From: RH-AL1 sp965277735
GTDB lineage: Bacteria > Pseudomonadota > Alphaproteobacteria > Rhizobiales > Beijerinckiaceae
Reading direction: 5' to 3'
Assembly: GCA_965277735.1 (NCBI GenBank)
Contig: CBDIDO010000003.1
Coordinates: 1,488,001 to 1,552,000, forward strand
Length of the DNA: 64,000 nucleotides
Under the pieces are notes generated by a model. That model was not told where the DNA came from. It made no database searches and worked only from the letters and a program-made list of their open reading frames with translations. Positions within the stretch are counted from its first letter, which is position 1, and every line of letters starts with the position of its first letter. This document shows positions 15,272 through 24,729 of this stretch, in pieces. The position numbers and the translations under genes are program-made.

Positions 15272-16869
15272 CGTTCCAGGCTCCGACGCCCACGATCGCC
15301 CCGTTCATCCCCGAGAACGCGCCGTTCAACGAGGAGCAGCGCGCTTGGCTGAACGGCTTCTTCGCCGGCTTCCTGGCGCCGCAGCCCGGCGACGCGCAGC
15401 CGATCAGCACTGATGCCGCCGGCATGGAGGAGGACGACGGCGCGCCCTGGCACGACCCGGCGATGGCGATGGACGAGCGCATGAAGCTCGCCGACGGCAA
15501 GCCGATCCAGCGCCGGCTGATGGCCGCGATGGCGCAGCAGGACTGCGGCCAGTGCGGCTACGATTGCCACAACTATTCCAAAGCGATCGCCGACGGCGCC
15601 GAGGCGAAGCTCAATCTCTGCGTGCCGGGCGGCAAGGAGACCGCGCGCAAGGTGAAGGAGCTGTCGGCCGAGATCGGCGACGCGCCGGCGGCCGGCGAGG
15701 GTTCGCCCAAGGCCGAGGCGACGCCGGAGGCCGTGGCGGCCGGCGAGGAGTCTGTGCCGGGCTATTCGCGTGCGACGCCGGTCGACGTCGTGTTCGAGGG
15801 GCGGCGCCGGCTCAACAAGTCGGATTCGGAGAAGTCGACCTTCCACGTCGACATTGACCTCTCCGCTGCCGGCATCGAGTACATTGTCGGCGATTCTTTC
15901 GGCTTGTTTCCGGAGAACGACCCCGAGCTGGTTGACCTCGTCATCGCGGCGATCGGCGCGCCGCGCGACTTCCCGATCGGCGACAAGAGTTTTGCGGATT
16001 ATCTGCAGACCGAGGTTTCGCTCGGCCTGGCGCCGGACGCGCTGTTCGAGCTGATCTCCTACATTACCGGCGGCGACCGACGCGCCAAGGCGAAGCTGCT
16101 TGCGAAGGGCGAGGATCCGGACGGCGACGTGCACACGCTCGACGTGCTCGCGGTGCTGGAGAAGTTCCCCAACCTGCGGCCGGACCCCGAAGCCTTCATC
16201 GAGTGCCTCGATCCGCTGCAGCCGCGGCTCTACTCGATCTCCTCGTCACACAACGCGACGCCGGGCCGCGTCTCGCTCACGGTCGACCACGTGCGTTATC
16301 TCATTGGCGAGCGCACGCGCCGCGGCGTCGCTTCGTCATGGCTGTCGGAGCGTCTGCCCGTTGGCTCGAAGATCAAGGCCTACGTCCAGAAGGCGCATAA
16401 TTTCGCGCTGCCGCAGTCGACCGACGTGCCGATCATCATGGTGGGGCCGGGCACCGGCGTCGCGCCGTTCCGCGCCTTCCTGCACGACCGCAAGACCGCC
16501 GCGGCCAAGGGGGGCGCCTGGCTGTTCTTCGGCCATCAGCGGCGCGCGGCTGATTTCTTCTACGAGGACGAGATGGAGGACTTCCTCGGCAACGGGACGC
16601 TGTCGAAGCTCTCGCTCGCCTGGTCGCGCGATGCCGAGAAGAAGACCTACGTCCAGGACAAAATGCGCGAGGACGGCAAGGAGGTCTGGTCCTGGCTCGA
16701 GCGCGGCGCGCATTTCTATATTTGCGGCGATGCCAAGCGAATGGCGGCCGATGTCGAGAAGGCGCTGGCCGAGATCGTGAGCAAGGAGAGCGGCCAGGAT
16801 GAGGCGTCCGCGAAGAGCTTCATCGCCGCGCTGAAGAAGAGCGGGCGCTACCAGGCCGACGTGTACTGA
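15268..16869 (+). CDS. Fe-S plus CysJ-like FAD/NADPH reductase (sulfite reductase alpha-type electron donor)
   Basis: A 533-residue electron-transfer protein. Residues about 20-37 hold FNEEQRAWLNGFFAGFLA. Residues 93-118 hold a four-cysteine cluster motif (C93, C96, C100, C118) of the RnfB/FeS type. From about 165 on is a ferredoxin-NADP reductase module as in CysJ: an FAD site with QPRLYSISSS, a nucleotide site with MVGPGTGVAPFRAFL, then CGDAKRMAADVEKAL and the C-terminal YQADVY. There is no flavodoxin domain, so the Fe-S cluster seems to replace FMN. Likely role: passing electrons from NADPH to the NirA protein encoded just upstream, with which it overlaps by four bases. Confidence 0.83.
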   Translation: MTFQAPTPTIAPFIPENAPFNEEQRAWLNGFFAGFLAPQPGDAQPISTDAAGMEEDDGAPWHDPAMAMDERMKLADGKPIQRRLMAAMAQQDCGQCGYDCHNYSKAIADGAEAKLNLCVPGGKETARKVKELSAEIGDAPAAGEGSPKAEATPEAVAAGEESVPGYSRATPVDVVFEGRRRLNKSDSEKSTFHVDIDLSAAGIEYIVGDSFGLFPENDPELVDLVIAAIGAPRDFPIGDKSFADYLQTEVSLGLAPDALFELISYITGGDRRAKAKLLAKGEDPDGDVHTLDVLAVLEKFPNLRPDPEAFIECLDPLQPRLYSISSSHNATPGRVSLTVDHVRYLIGERTRRGVASSWLSERLPVGSKIKAYVQKAHNFALPQSTDVPIIMVGPGTGVAPFRAFLHDRKTAAAKGGAWLFFGHQRRAADFFYEDEMEDFLGNGTLSKLSLAWSRDAEKKTYVQDKMREDGKEVWSWLERGAHFYICGDAKRMAADVEKALAEIVSKESGQDEASAKSFIAALKKSGRYQADVY

Positions 16870-16876
16870 GGTCGCG

Positions 16877-19800
16877 ATGGGTGCCGCAGCGAGCTCGCTC
16901 GACATGAAAACGGTGAAGACGACGTGCCCCTATTGCGGCGTCGGCTGCGGGATGGTGCTGCAGGTCGAGGGCGGTAAGGTCACGAAGCTGTCGGGCGACA
17001 AGACCCACCCGACGAATTTCGGGCGGCTCTGCACAAAGGGCTCGACTGCGGCCAAGATCATTGCCGGCACCGGCCGGATGGAACGCGCGTCGTTGCGCGC
17101 CGACCGCAAGGCCGATCAGTTGCCCGTGCCGATCGACGCCGCGATCGCGCAGACCGCCGCGCGGCTGCGGACGATCATCGACACGCACGGGCCCGATGCG
17201 GTGGCGCTCTACGTCTCCGGACAGATGGCGATGGAGGCGCAATACCTCGCCAACAAGCTCGCCAAGGGCTTCATCGGCACCAACAACATCGAGTCGAACT
17301 CGCGCTATTGCATGGCCTCGGCGGCGTCGGGCTACAAGCTGTCGCTCGGTGCCGACGGGCCACCGGGCTCGTACCAGGACTTCGACAAGGCGGATCTCTT
17401 CTTCATCGCCGGCTCGAACATGGCGGATTGCCATCCCATCCTGTTCCTGCGCATGAAGGACCGGATGAAGGGCGCCGGCGCCAAGCTGATCGTCGTCGAT
17501 CCGCGGCGCACGGCGACGGCCGAGGCGGCCGATCTTTTTTTGCAGATCAAGCCCGGCACCGACATCGCGCTGTTTAACGGCCTCTTGCACCTGCTCGTCG
17601 AAACGGATCGCATCGAACGCGACTTCATCGCCGAATTCACCGAAGGCTGGGACGCGATGCCCGCGTTCCTCGCCGATTACACGCCATCGCGCGTCGCCGA
17701 GACCACGGGCCTATCCGAAGCCGACCTGCGCAAGGCCGCGACATGGATCGGCGAGGCGCGCGACTGGATGAGCTGCTGGACGATGGGTCTCAGCCAAAGC
17801 ATCAGCGGGACCTGGAACACCAACGCGCTCTGCAACCTGCATCTCGCGACCGGCGCGATCTGCCGCCCCGGCAGCGGGCCGTTCTCGCTGACCGGCCAGC
17901 CCAACGCGATGGGCGGCCGCGAGATGGGGTATCTCGGCTACGGTCTGCCGGGCCAGCGGTCGGTCGCCTACGAGGACGAGCGCCGCTTCACCGAGGAGGT
18001 TTGGGGTCTTGCGCCGGGCACCATCAGGCCAGAGCCGGGGACCGATGCGTCTGCGATGTTCAAGGCGATGCAGACCGGCGACATCAAGGCGGTCTGGGTG
18101 ATCTGCACCAACCCCGTCGCCACGACGCCCAATCGTGCGCATGCCGTTGCCGGGCTGAAGGCGGCCGAGCTGGTCATCACGCAGGATTCCTACCAGGACA
18201 ACGAGACCAACATCTACGCCGACATCCTGCTGCCCGGCGCACTGTGGGCCGAGGCGACCGGCGTGATGGTCAATTCCGAGCGCAACCTGACCTTGATGGA
18301 GAAGGCGGTCGAGCCGCCGGGCGACGCGATGCCGGACTGGCAGATCATCGCTAAGGTCGCCTGTGCGCTGGGTTACGAAAAGGCGTTTTCCTACCAATCG
18401 TCCGCCGAGGTTTTCGACGAGATCAAACGATTCTGGAATCCGAAGACCGGCTATGATCTGCGCGGCGCCTCGCACGAGCGCTTGCGCCAGACGCCGCTGC
18501 AATGGCCCTGTCCGCCGGAGACGGCGGCGGATCGCAATCCGATCCGCTACATCAACGACGGCATCAGCCAGACGCAGCGTGTCGGCGACAATGGCACGCA
18601 GCCGAAGCTGACCTTCCCGACGCCGAGCGGGCGTGCGCAATTCTTCGCCCGGCCCGTCGTCGCGCAATCGGAATATCCCGACGAGGACTTTCCCTTCGTC
18701 CTTAACACCGGGCGTCTGCCGCACCAGTGGCACACGCTGACGAAGACCGGGAAGGTGCAGACGCTCAACAAGCTCAACCCCGGCCCCTTCATCGAGATCC
18801 ATCCGGACGACGCAAAGGCGGCGGGGATCGCGGAGAAGGACGAGGTGGAAGTGCGTTCCCGTCGCGGCAAGGCGATCCTGCCAGCGAGCGTCAGTACCCG
18901 CGTGCAGCGCGGCGCATGCTTCGTGCCGTTCCATTGGAACGACAGTTACGGCGACAATCTCGCGATCAACGCGGTGACGACGGACGCCAGCGATCCGATC
19001 TCGAAGCAGGCGGCGTTCAAATATTGCGCGGTCTCGCTGGAGCGCGTCGGTCCAGCGCTGAGCCCTGCCAAAGTCGCGGTCAAGGAGGCGGAGGCGTCGA
19101 CACCGCAGGTCGTTGTGGCACAAACCGTCGCGGCCGGGGGTGTCACGACGGCGACGAAACCTAAGATCGAAATCATGGCGAGCATCTTCGCGTCGGCGAT
19201 CAACTTGCGGCCGATCGAGCCGCCGTCGTTCACCGAGGCCGAAACCGTCTATCTTTCCGGCTTCATGTCAGGCCTGGGTTCGACCGAGGCGCTCGGCTCC
19301 ACGCCGGTCCTGCCGCCGAACGCGCCGGTCGCGCCCAACACCCGGCTGTGGCTCGATGGCGTGCTGGCCGGCATGTACAGCCGCACCGGCACAGGCGACC
19401 CCACGGAGGGCGCCGCGCCGCGGGCCGCGGGCTTCGCGAAGGCCGTCATGGTGCTCTATGCCTCGCAGACGGGGAATTCGGAGGCGCTCGCCGAGACGAT
19501 CGCGACATCGCTCTCCGGGGCCGACATCCAGGCGCGCGCGTTGCCAATGGACGAGTACGACACCGGCGCGCTCGCGACGGAGACGCAAGTCGTCTTCGTC
19601 TCGTCGACATACGGCGACGGTGATCCGCCTGACAACGGCAAGGCGTTCTGGGACTTCCTGCGGTCGGAGGCGGCGCCCCGGCTAGAGCATCTGAGCTACG
19701 CCATCTGCGCGCTCGGCGACCCGTCCTACGATCAGTTCTGCAACCACGGCAAGAACCTCGACGCCAGGCTCACAGAGCTCGGCGCCAAGCGCCTGCAGGA

Positions 19801-21079
19801 TCGCATCGATTGCGACCCCGACTACGCATCCCAGTCGGTCTCGTGGGTCGAGGCACTTCCGACTCTGTTTGCGAAGAGCGACGGCGGCGCGAAGGCAAAC
19901 GGTGCGGCGCATCCTGCAGCGACCAACGGCAAGGGAATCGATGGAAGGGATGGCGGCGCGCCGAGCGGCTGGAGCAAGACGAACCCGTTCCGCGCCAGGC
20001 TCGTCGGTAACGTCAAGCTCAACGGCGAAGGCGCCGGCAAGGACACGCGATACTTCCGCTTCTCGCTCGAAGGCTCTGGCCTCACCTACGAGACCGGTGA
20101 TGCGCTCGGTGTCTGGCCGAGCAATTGCGACGAGGTGGTCGCCGAGATCGTCGCCGCGACGGGCCTCGACAGGGCCGCGATGGTCGCCGTGAAGGGCAAG
20201 GGCGAGATGCCGCTCGAGCAGGCCCTGATGGGCGAGGTCGAGCTGACGCGGCCGAGCCGCGACATGCTCCGGCTGATCGCCGAGCGCAGCGAAAACAAGG
20301 ATCTTGCGGCGCTCCTCGGCGATGACCGCAAGCGCGAGCTGAAGGACTTTCTCTGGGGGCGCCAGCTTGCCGACATCTTGTCCGAGTTTCCAATTCGTGT
20401 GGAGCCGGGTGAATTCGTCGCGCGCCTGCCGCGCATGCAGCCGCGGCTCTACTCGATCTCGTCGAGCCCAAAGGCGCATGCGGACGAGGTCCATCTCACC
20501 GTCTCGGCGGTTCGCTACGGCGAGCGCAAGCGCAAGGGCGCGTGCTCGACCTTCCTCGCCGACCGCGCGGGGGAGGGGGACGTGCCCATCTTCATCCAGC
20601 CCTCGTCGCACTTCCACCTGCCGGCGGACCCGGATACCGGCGTCATCATGATCGGCCCGGGCACCGGCGTCGCGCCGTTCCGCGGCTTCCTGCATGAGCG
20701 GCGCGTCACTGGCGCCAAGGGCCGCAACTGGCTGTTCTTCGGCGAGCAGCACGCGGCGAGCGACTTCTATTATCGCGACGAGCTGCTCGCCATGCGCGAC
20801 AGCGGGCACCTGACCGAGCTGAGCCTCGCCTTCTCGCGCGACCAGGCGAGCAAGGTCTATGTGCAGGACAAGATGATCGAGCGCGGCGCCGACATCTGGG
20901 CGTGGCTCGAGGAGGGCGCACATCTCTATGTCTGCGGCGACGCGGAGCGGATGGCGAAGGACGTCGAGAAGGCGTTGGTCTGCATTGCTCACGACCACGG
21001 GCGCCTCGACGAGGAGCGCGCCGCAGCCTACGTGCAGACGCTCGCGCGCGAGAAGCGCTACCTGCGCGACGTCTACTGA
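16877..21079 (+). CDS. Assimilatory nitrate reductase fused to flavodoxin and FAD/NADPH reductase
   Basis: A 1400-residue fusion. Residues 1 to about 740 are a NasA/NapA-type molybdopterin oxidoreductase: cluster cysteines 17, 20, 24 and 52 (CPYCGVGCGM, GRLCTKG), the probable Mo-ligand Cys145 in SNSRYCMASA, and the C-terminal dinucleotide-binding domain with NTGRLPHQWHTLTKTGK. A linker (about 740-850) carries two copies of a short motif (FTEAETVYLSGFMSGL near 785 and TRLWLDGVLAGMY near 822). Flavodoxin begins near 853 (VMVLYASQTGNSEALAE, STYGDGDPPDNG). The CysJ-type FAD/NADPH part begins near 1010 (QPRLYSISSS, IGPGTGVAPFRGFL) and ends YLRDVY. The protein should reduce nitrate to nitrite with NADPH as a single chain. 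GAGG lies five bases before ATG 16877. Confidence 0.9.
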   Translation: MGAAASSLDMKTVKTTCPYCGVGCGMVLQVEGGKVTKLSGDKTHPTNFGRLCTKGSTAAKIIAGTGRMERASLRADRKADQLPVPIDAAIAQTAARLRTIIDTHGPDAVALYVSGQMAMEAQYLANKLAKGFIGTNNIESNSRYCMASAASGYKLSLGADGPPGSYQDFDKADLFFIAGSNMADCHPILFLRMKDRMKGAGAKLIVVDPRRTATAEAADLFLQIKPGTDIALFNGLLHLLVETDRIERDFIAEFTEGWDAMPAFLADYTPSRVAETTGLSEADLRKAATWIGEARDWMSCWTMGLSQSISGTWNTNALCNLHLATGAICRPGSGPFSLTGQPNAMGGREMGYLGYGLPGQRSVAYEDERRFTEEVWGLAPGTIRPEPGTDASAMFKAMQTGDIKAVWVICTNPVATTPNRAHAVAGLKAAELVITQDSYQDNETNIYADILLPGALWAEATGVMVNSERNLTLMEKAVEPPGDAMPDWQIIAKVACALGYEKAFSYQSSAEVFDEIKRFWNPKTGYDLRGASHERLRQTPLQWPCPPETAADRNPIRYINDGISQTQRVGDNGTQPKLTFPTPSGRAQFFARPVVAQSEYPDEDFPFVLNTGRLPHQWHTLTKTGKVQTLNKLNPGPFIEIHPDDAKAAGIAEKDEVEVRSRRGKAILPASVSTRVQRGACFVPFHWNDSYGDNLAINAVTTDASDPISKQAAFKYCAVSLERVGPALSPAKVAVKEAEASTPQVVVAQTVAAGGVTTATKPKIEIMASIFASAINLRPIEPPSFTEAETVYLSGFMSGLGSTEALGSTPVLPPNAPVAPNTRLWLDGVLAGMYSRTGTGDPTEGAAPRAAGFAKAVMVLYASQTGNSEALAETIATSLSGADIQARALPMDEYDTGALATETQVVFVSSTYGDGDPPDNGKAFWDFLRSEAAPRLEHLSYAICALGDPSYDQFCNHGKNLDARLTELGAKRLQDRIDCDPDYASQSVSWVEALPTLFAKSDGGAKANGAAHPAATNGKGIDGRDGGAPSGWSKTNPFRARLVGNVKLNGEGAGKDTRYFRFSLEGSGLTYETGDALGVWPSNCDEVVAEIVAATGLDRAAMVAVKGKGEMPLEQALMGEVELTRPSRDMLRLIAERSENKDLAALLGDDRKRELKDFLWGRQLADILSEFPIRVEPGEFVARLPRMQPRLYSISSSPKAHADEVHLTVSAVRYGERKRKGACSTFLADRAGEGDVPIFIQPSSHFHLPADPDTGVIMIGPGTGVAPFRGFLHERRVTGAKGRNWLFFGEQHAASDFYYRDELLAMRDSGHLTELSLAFSRDQASKVYVQDKMIERGADIWAWLEEGAHLYVCGDAERMAKDVEKALVCIAHDHGRLDEERAAAYVQTLAREKRYLRDVY

Positions 21080-21091
21080 CGCGCTTGAGCT

Positions 21092-21919
21092 CTACTTGCT
21101 GAAGAACAGCAGCGCGGCGGCGAAGCCGTTGTAGAGCCCGTGCACGACGATGGAGGCCTTGATGCTGTCCGTCCGCTCGCGGATCAGCGCGAGGCCGAGG
21201 CCGACGGGGAAGACGGCGAGCGCGTAGAGGTGCGTTGACTCCCAATGTGCGAGCGCAAACAGCACGGAGACGACGAGGACGCCCGCCACCACGCCGAACG
21301 AGGCGCGCAGGCTCGTGTAGAGCCAGCCGCGAAAGAGGAACTCCTCGCCGATCGGCGCCAGCACGGAGGCGAGCAGCAGGAACACGAGCGCCCAGCCCTT
21401 GCCATCCGGGAGCTTGATCGAGGCGTCGAACTTCGGGAAATAATGAGAAAGCGCCGTCGTCGCCACAAGGCTGTAGACGACCATCAGCACGGCGAGCCCC
21501 CAGATCCGCCAGGAGCGCCAGCCGGTCCACGGGCGCCAGCCGACGATCTCGCGCCAGCCGCGCGCACCGCCGCGCAGACGCGCCGCAGCGAGGATGGCGA
21601 GTGCGAGCGCGGCGTAGCCGATCAGCGAGACGACGATCCCGAGCTTCTCGCGCGAAAGACCGTCACCGTTGGACGGATCGAGCACGGCGATACGGTCCAT
21701 CACCTGCTGGTGCCCGAGCACGACGAACGCGACCGCGAAAATAGCCGCGACGATGAAGGCGCTGAGCAGCGCTGTCGCAAGAAGGATGAGGACGATCGAG
21801 ACGACGAGGCCGAAGGGGCCGTAGGGCCGGGGTGTGTCGGCGTCGGCGGTGAGGTCGGACAATTCGTTGTCTCCCGGCATCTGCGCGCAAGCCTTAGCGC
21901 GCGGGGCTTGCGAACGCAT
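21092..21919 (-). CDS. CPBP-family intramembrane metalloprotease
   Basis: A 275-residue membrane protein of the CPBP/CAAX protease family. The hallmark motifs are GEEFLFRGWLY (glutamate pair plus arginine), FALAHWESTH and HGLYNGF, giving the expected Glu-Glu/His/His active-site set in the C-terminal half. Six or more hydrophobic segments are visible. The ATG at 21880 (MPGDNELSD) is an alternative start. The substrate is unknown. It follows the sensor kinase gene by a few bases and may be cotranscribed with that two-component system. Confidence 0.85.
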   Translation of the reverse strand: MRSQAPRAKACAQMPGDNELSDLTADADTPRPYGPFGLVVSIVLILLATALLSAFIVAAIFAVAFVVLGHQQVMDRIAVLDPSNGDGLSREKLGIVVSLIGYAALALAILAAARLRGGARGWREIVGWRPWTGWRSWRIWGLAVLMVVYSLVATTALSHYFPKFDASIKLPDGKGWALVFLLLASVLAPIGEEFLFRGWLYTSLRASFGVVAGVLVVSVLFALAHWESTHLYALAVFPVGLGLALIRERTDSIKASIVVHGLYNGFAAALLFFSK

Positions 21920-21925
21920 GAACGT

Positions 21926-23239
21926 CTAGGTCTTCGGGAGCCGCACAATGACGCGCAGGCCGCCCTCGGGCCGATTGTCGATTGAAATCGTGCCGCCGTC
22001 GCGCCTGACGGCCGCGCGCGCGATGGCGAGGCCGAGCCCCATGCCCCCCTTGGCGCGGTTGCGCGAGCTGTCGCCGCGCCAGAACGGCTCGAAGACCGAC
22101 TCGCGCTCGGCTTGTGGAATGCCCGGCCCGTCGTCCTCCACCGTCACGAGGACCTCGCGCCCGGCATCGGCGAGCGCGACACCGGCCCGGTCGCCATAGG
22201 CGATCGCGTTGTTGACGATGTTGGAGAACGCCCGTTTGAGCGCCAACGGTCGCACCTTCAGCGTGAGCTGGTCGGGGCCGATGTAGCTCGCCGCCTTGCC
22301 GGCGTCGGTCGCGTCGTCGACCAAGGTCTGCAGCGTCGCGGCGAGATTGATGCGGCGCGGCGCCTCGGGGTCGGTGTCGCCGCGCAGATGCGCGTTGAGG
22401 TCGTCGAGCATCGCCTCCATCTCGGCGAGGTCGCGATCGAAGGCTAGAGCCTCCTCCCCGCCCATCACGTCGGCGCGCAGCCGCATGCGGGCGATCGGTG
22501 TCCGGAGGTCGTGCGAGACGGCGGCCAGCGCTTCGATGCGATCCTTGAGGAGGCCGGCGATGCGCCCCTGCATCGCGTTGAAGGCGCGCGCCACGCGGCG
22601 GATCTCGCGAGGGCCCTGCGCATCGTCGAGCTGGACGGCCGGCCCGCGGCCGATCGCGTCGGTCGCCTGCACGAGCATTCGCAGCGGCGCTGCGAGCGTG
22701 CGCACGACGAGCAGCGCCGCCAGGAGCACCCCGCTCGACAGCACGACGACCGATCCGATCTGCCCGTAGAGGTTCGGCAGCGCGCTCTCGGGCGCGTGGG
22801 CGCGAAACGAGACGATCGAGCTGTCGCCGAGCGACAGCCGCCCTTCGACGCTGTCGCTGGCACCGGCAACACCCCCGAGCGCAAGGCCGCGTCGCGCGAG
22901 GGCCGGCTCGTCGGCCAGGAGCTTCGCCCGGAGGAGCCGCGTTGGCTCGCTCATCGGCGAGGGTGTTTGCGCAGGCGAAGTGGCCTGCCAGGTGAAGCCG
23001 AGATCAGGGCCGGAGAGGCTCGCCGCAACGGCCGCGCGCTGGTCGCGGGCGGTGACCTCCAGCACGCGAGCCCCCGAGTCGAGCTGGACGGCGATCCGCC
23101 GCGCCAGCGCGTCGTCGGTCGAGACCAGCTCGGCGCGCTCGAAGACGAAGGTCGAGGCGATCAGCTCGAGAAGAATCGCGGCGAAGAGGACGAGTCCGAC
23201 GCGGCCGATCAGTCCGGTCGGCCACAGCGAGGTCTGCAT
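21926..23239 (-). CDS. Sensor histidine kinase, EnvZ-like
   Basis: A 437-residue membrane kinase. A helix near residues 8-28 and another near 165-185 frame a periplasmic domain of about 135 residues; a HAMP linker (LAAPLRMLVQATDAIGRG) follows. The phosphorylated histidine is in ALAAVSHDLRTPIARMRLRAD. ATP-binding boxes are FSNIVNNAIAYGD, VEDDGPGIPQAE and GGMGLGLAIARA. It ends four bases from the response-regulator gene, its obvious partner. The EnvZ-type HDLRTP phosphorylation box suggests an osmotic or envelope signal, but the input is not known. Confidence 0.88.
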   Translation of the reverse strand: MQTSLWPTGLIGRVGLVLFAAILLELIASTFVFERAELVSTDDALARRIAVQLDSGARVLEVTARDQRAAVAASLSGPDLGFTWQATSPAQTPSPMSEPTRLLRAKLLADEPALARRGLALGGVAGASDSVEGRLSLGDSSIVSFRAHAPESALPNLYGQIGSVVVLSSGVLLAALLVVRTLAAPLRMLVQATDAIGRGPAVQLDDAQGPREIRRVARAFNAMQGRIAGLLKDRIEALAAVSHDLRTPIARMRLRADVMGGEEALAFDRDLAEMEAMLDDLNAHLRGDTDPEAPRRINLAATLQTLVDDATDAGKAASYIGPDQLTLKVRPLALKRAFSNIVNNAIAYGDRAGVALADAGREVLVTVEDDGPGIPQAERESVFEPFWRGDSSRNRAKGGMGLGLAIARAAVRRDGGTISIDNRPEGGLRVIVRLPKT

Positions 23240-23241
23240 CG

Positions 23242-23967
23242 CTAGAGCATCGCGACGTCGGCGGTGAAGAGGTAGCCCACCCCGCGCACGGTGCGGATCA
23301 GGTCGTCCTGCCCGAGCTTGCGGCGTAAGCGGCTGACCAGCACGTCGATCGAGCGGTCCGAGGAATCGGCGAGGCGCGTGCGCGAAAGCTCGAGCAGCCG
23401 CTCGCGGCCGATCACCCGCTGCGGGTTCTCGAGGAAGCTGACGAGCAGGTCGTGCTCGGCGCCGGACAGGTCGACCGCCGCGCCGTCGGGGTCGGTCAGC
23501 TCGCGGCGGCGCCGGTCGAGCCGCCAGCCGGCGAAGCTCATCACGTCCTGCGGCACACGGCCGGCGGTGTCGCCGCCGTTGCTTCCGCCGGCGCCGGCGC
23601 GGCGGAGCAGGGCGCGGATGCGCGCCAGCAGCTCCTTCGCGCCGAACGGCTTCGGCACGTAATCGTCGGCGCCGACCTCGAGGCCGACGACGCGGTCGAT
23701 CTCGTCGCCGCGCGCCGAGACCATGATGATCGGCACCTGGCTCGTCTGGCGGATGTCGCGGCAGAGGTCGAGCCCGCTGCGGCCGGGTAGCATCACGTCG
23801 AGCAGGATGAGGTCGAAGGTGGCCCCATTCAGCGTCGCATTTGCCTCGCGGGCGTCACGCGCGCTCGTCGCCTCGTAGCCGTTCTCCTTCAGCACGCGCA
23901 GGATCAGCGTGCGGATGTGGGGATCGTCCTCGACGACGAGGATGCGTGGGACTTCGGGCTGGTTCAC
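23242..23967 (-). CDS. OmpR/PhoB-family response regulator
   Basis: A 241-residue two-domain regulator. The receiver has acidic residues in LVVEDDPHIRTL, the phosphoacceptor aspartate in LILLDVMLPGRSG and the lysine in VPKPFGAKEL. A glycine-rich linker leads to a winged-helix DNA-binding domain with SGAEHDLLVSFLENP, SDRSIDVLVSRLRRKLG and VRGVGYLFT. It forms an operon with the EnvZ-like kinase (23239), and possibly the CPBP protease. Confidence 0.9.
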   Translation of the reverse strand: MNQPEVPRILVVEDDPHIRTLILRVLKENGYEATSARDAREANATLNGATFDLILLDVMLPGRSGLDLCRDIRQTSQVPIIMVSARGDEIDRVVGLEVGADDYVPKPFGAKELLARIRALLRRAGAGGSNGGDTAGRVPQDVMSFAGWRLDRRRRELTDPDGAAVDLSGAEHDLLVSFLENPQRVIGRERLLELSRTRLADSSDRSIDVLVSRLRRKLGQDDLIRTVRGVGYLFTADVAML

Positions 23968-24051
23968 GGCGCGAGTGATACAGGTCGCGCCGCCGATCTC
24001 AAGACCCGACGCTCAATGCGTCAGGCCGATGCCGTTCGGAAAGGCGAACCC

Positions 24052-24636
24052 TCAGAAGGGGTTCCAGGTCTGGCCGCGCGTGAACTTCAGGTAGCCGATG
24101 TTGGCGCCCAGGCGAAGTCCGAGGCCGGTGCGGATCGGCACCACGGTCATCTGGTTTGCCACGAGGGCCGTCATGCCGAGGCCGCCGACGAAATAGGCCG
24201 AGCCGTCGACACCGCCGAAGCGCTGGAACATCGCGCCGCGCGCCGGCATGTTGTAGACCAGCATCATCGTGCGGTCGCCGTCGGCGCCGCTGTCGAAGCC
24301 GATCGACGGCCCCTGCCAGAAGAGCCGCATATCGCCGGCGTTGCGGGTGTAGAGCTTGCCCTCGCCGTAGCGCAGGCCGCCGACGAAGGCGCCGCTCGCC
24401 TCTTCACCCAGGATGTAGCCGTTGGGCTGGCCCCAGCGCCGCGTCGCCGTCTCGACGATCTCGGCAAGGCCGCGCGACACCGAGCCGAAGAAGCGGTGGC
24501 CGCTCAGGATGACGTCGTTGTTGGTGTAGACGATCGGCCGCTCCTCGCCATAGGCGAAGGCTGCCGCCGGCATGGCCGTCGTTGCCGCGCAGGCGGCGAG
24601 GCCGCGCAGGAAATCTCTTCGTCCCTCGTGTCCCAT
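24052..24636 (-). CDS. eipA: Envelope integrity protein EipA (DUF1134), exported
   Basis: A 194-residue DUF1134 protein. The N-terminus is a signal sequence with a twin-arginine-like RRDFLRGLAACAA and an alanine-rich end. The conserved body includes GQPNGYILGEEASGAFVGGL, YTRNAGDMRLFWQGPS, RFGGVDGSAYFVGGLGM and GANIGYLKFT. Brucella EipA is a periplasmic beta-barrel-like protein needed for envelope integrity and is controlled by CtrA. ATG 24636 was chosen over an upstream ATG at 24660 because it places the signal peptide at the N-terminus. A CtrA-like box lies about 95 bases upstream. Confidence 0.85.
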   Translation of the reverse strand: MGHEGRRDFLRGLAACAATTAMPAAAFAYGEERPIVYTNNDVILSGHRFFGSVSRGLAEIVETATRRWGQPNGYILGEEASGAFVGGLRYGEGKLYTRNAGDMRLFWQGPSIGFDSGADGDRTMMLVYNMPARGAMFQRFGGVDGSAYFVGGLGMTALVANQMTVVPIRTGLGLRLGANIGYLKFTRGQTWNPF

Positions 24637-24729
24637 CGTCCCGTTCCCCCCACTGCACACGAAGCTCGCCCGCGGGCCGCGCGAAAGTGTGGCGCGGCGA
24701 GCACCTTCAGGGATGGTTGCAGGGTAGGG

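Noticed and set aside
17711..19123. Large minus-strand frame inside the nitrate reductase fusion
   Set aside because: Composition is typical of an antisense shadow; no ribosome-binding site or motifs.
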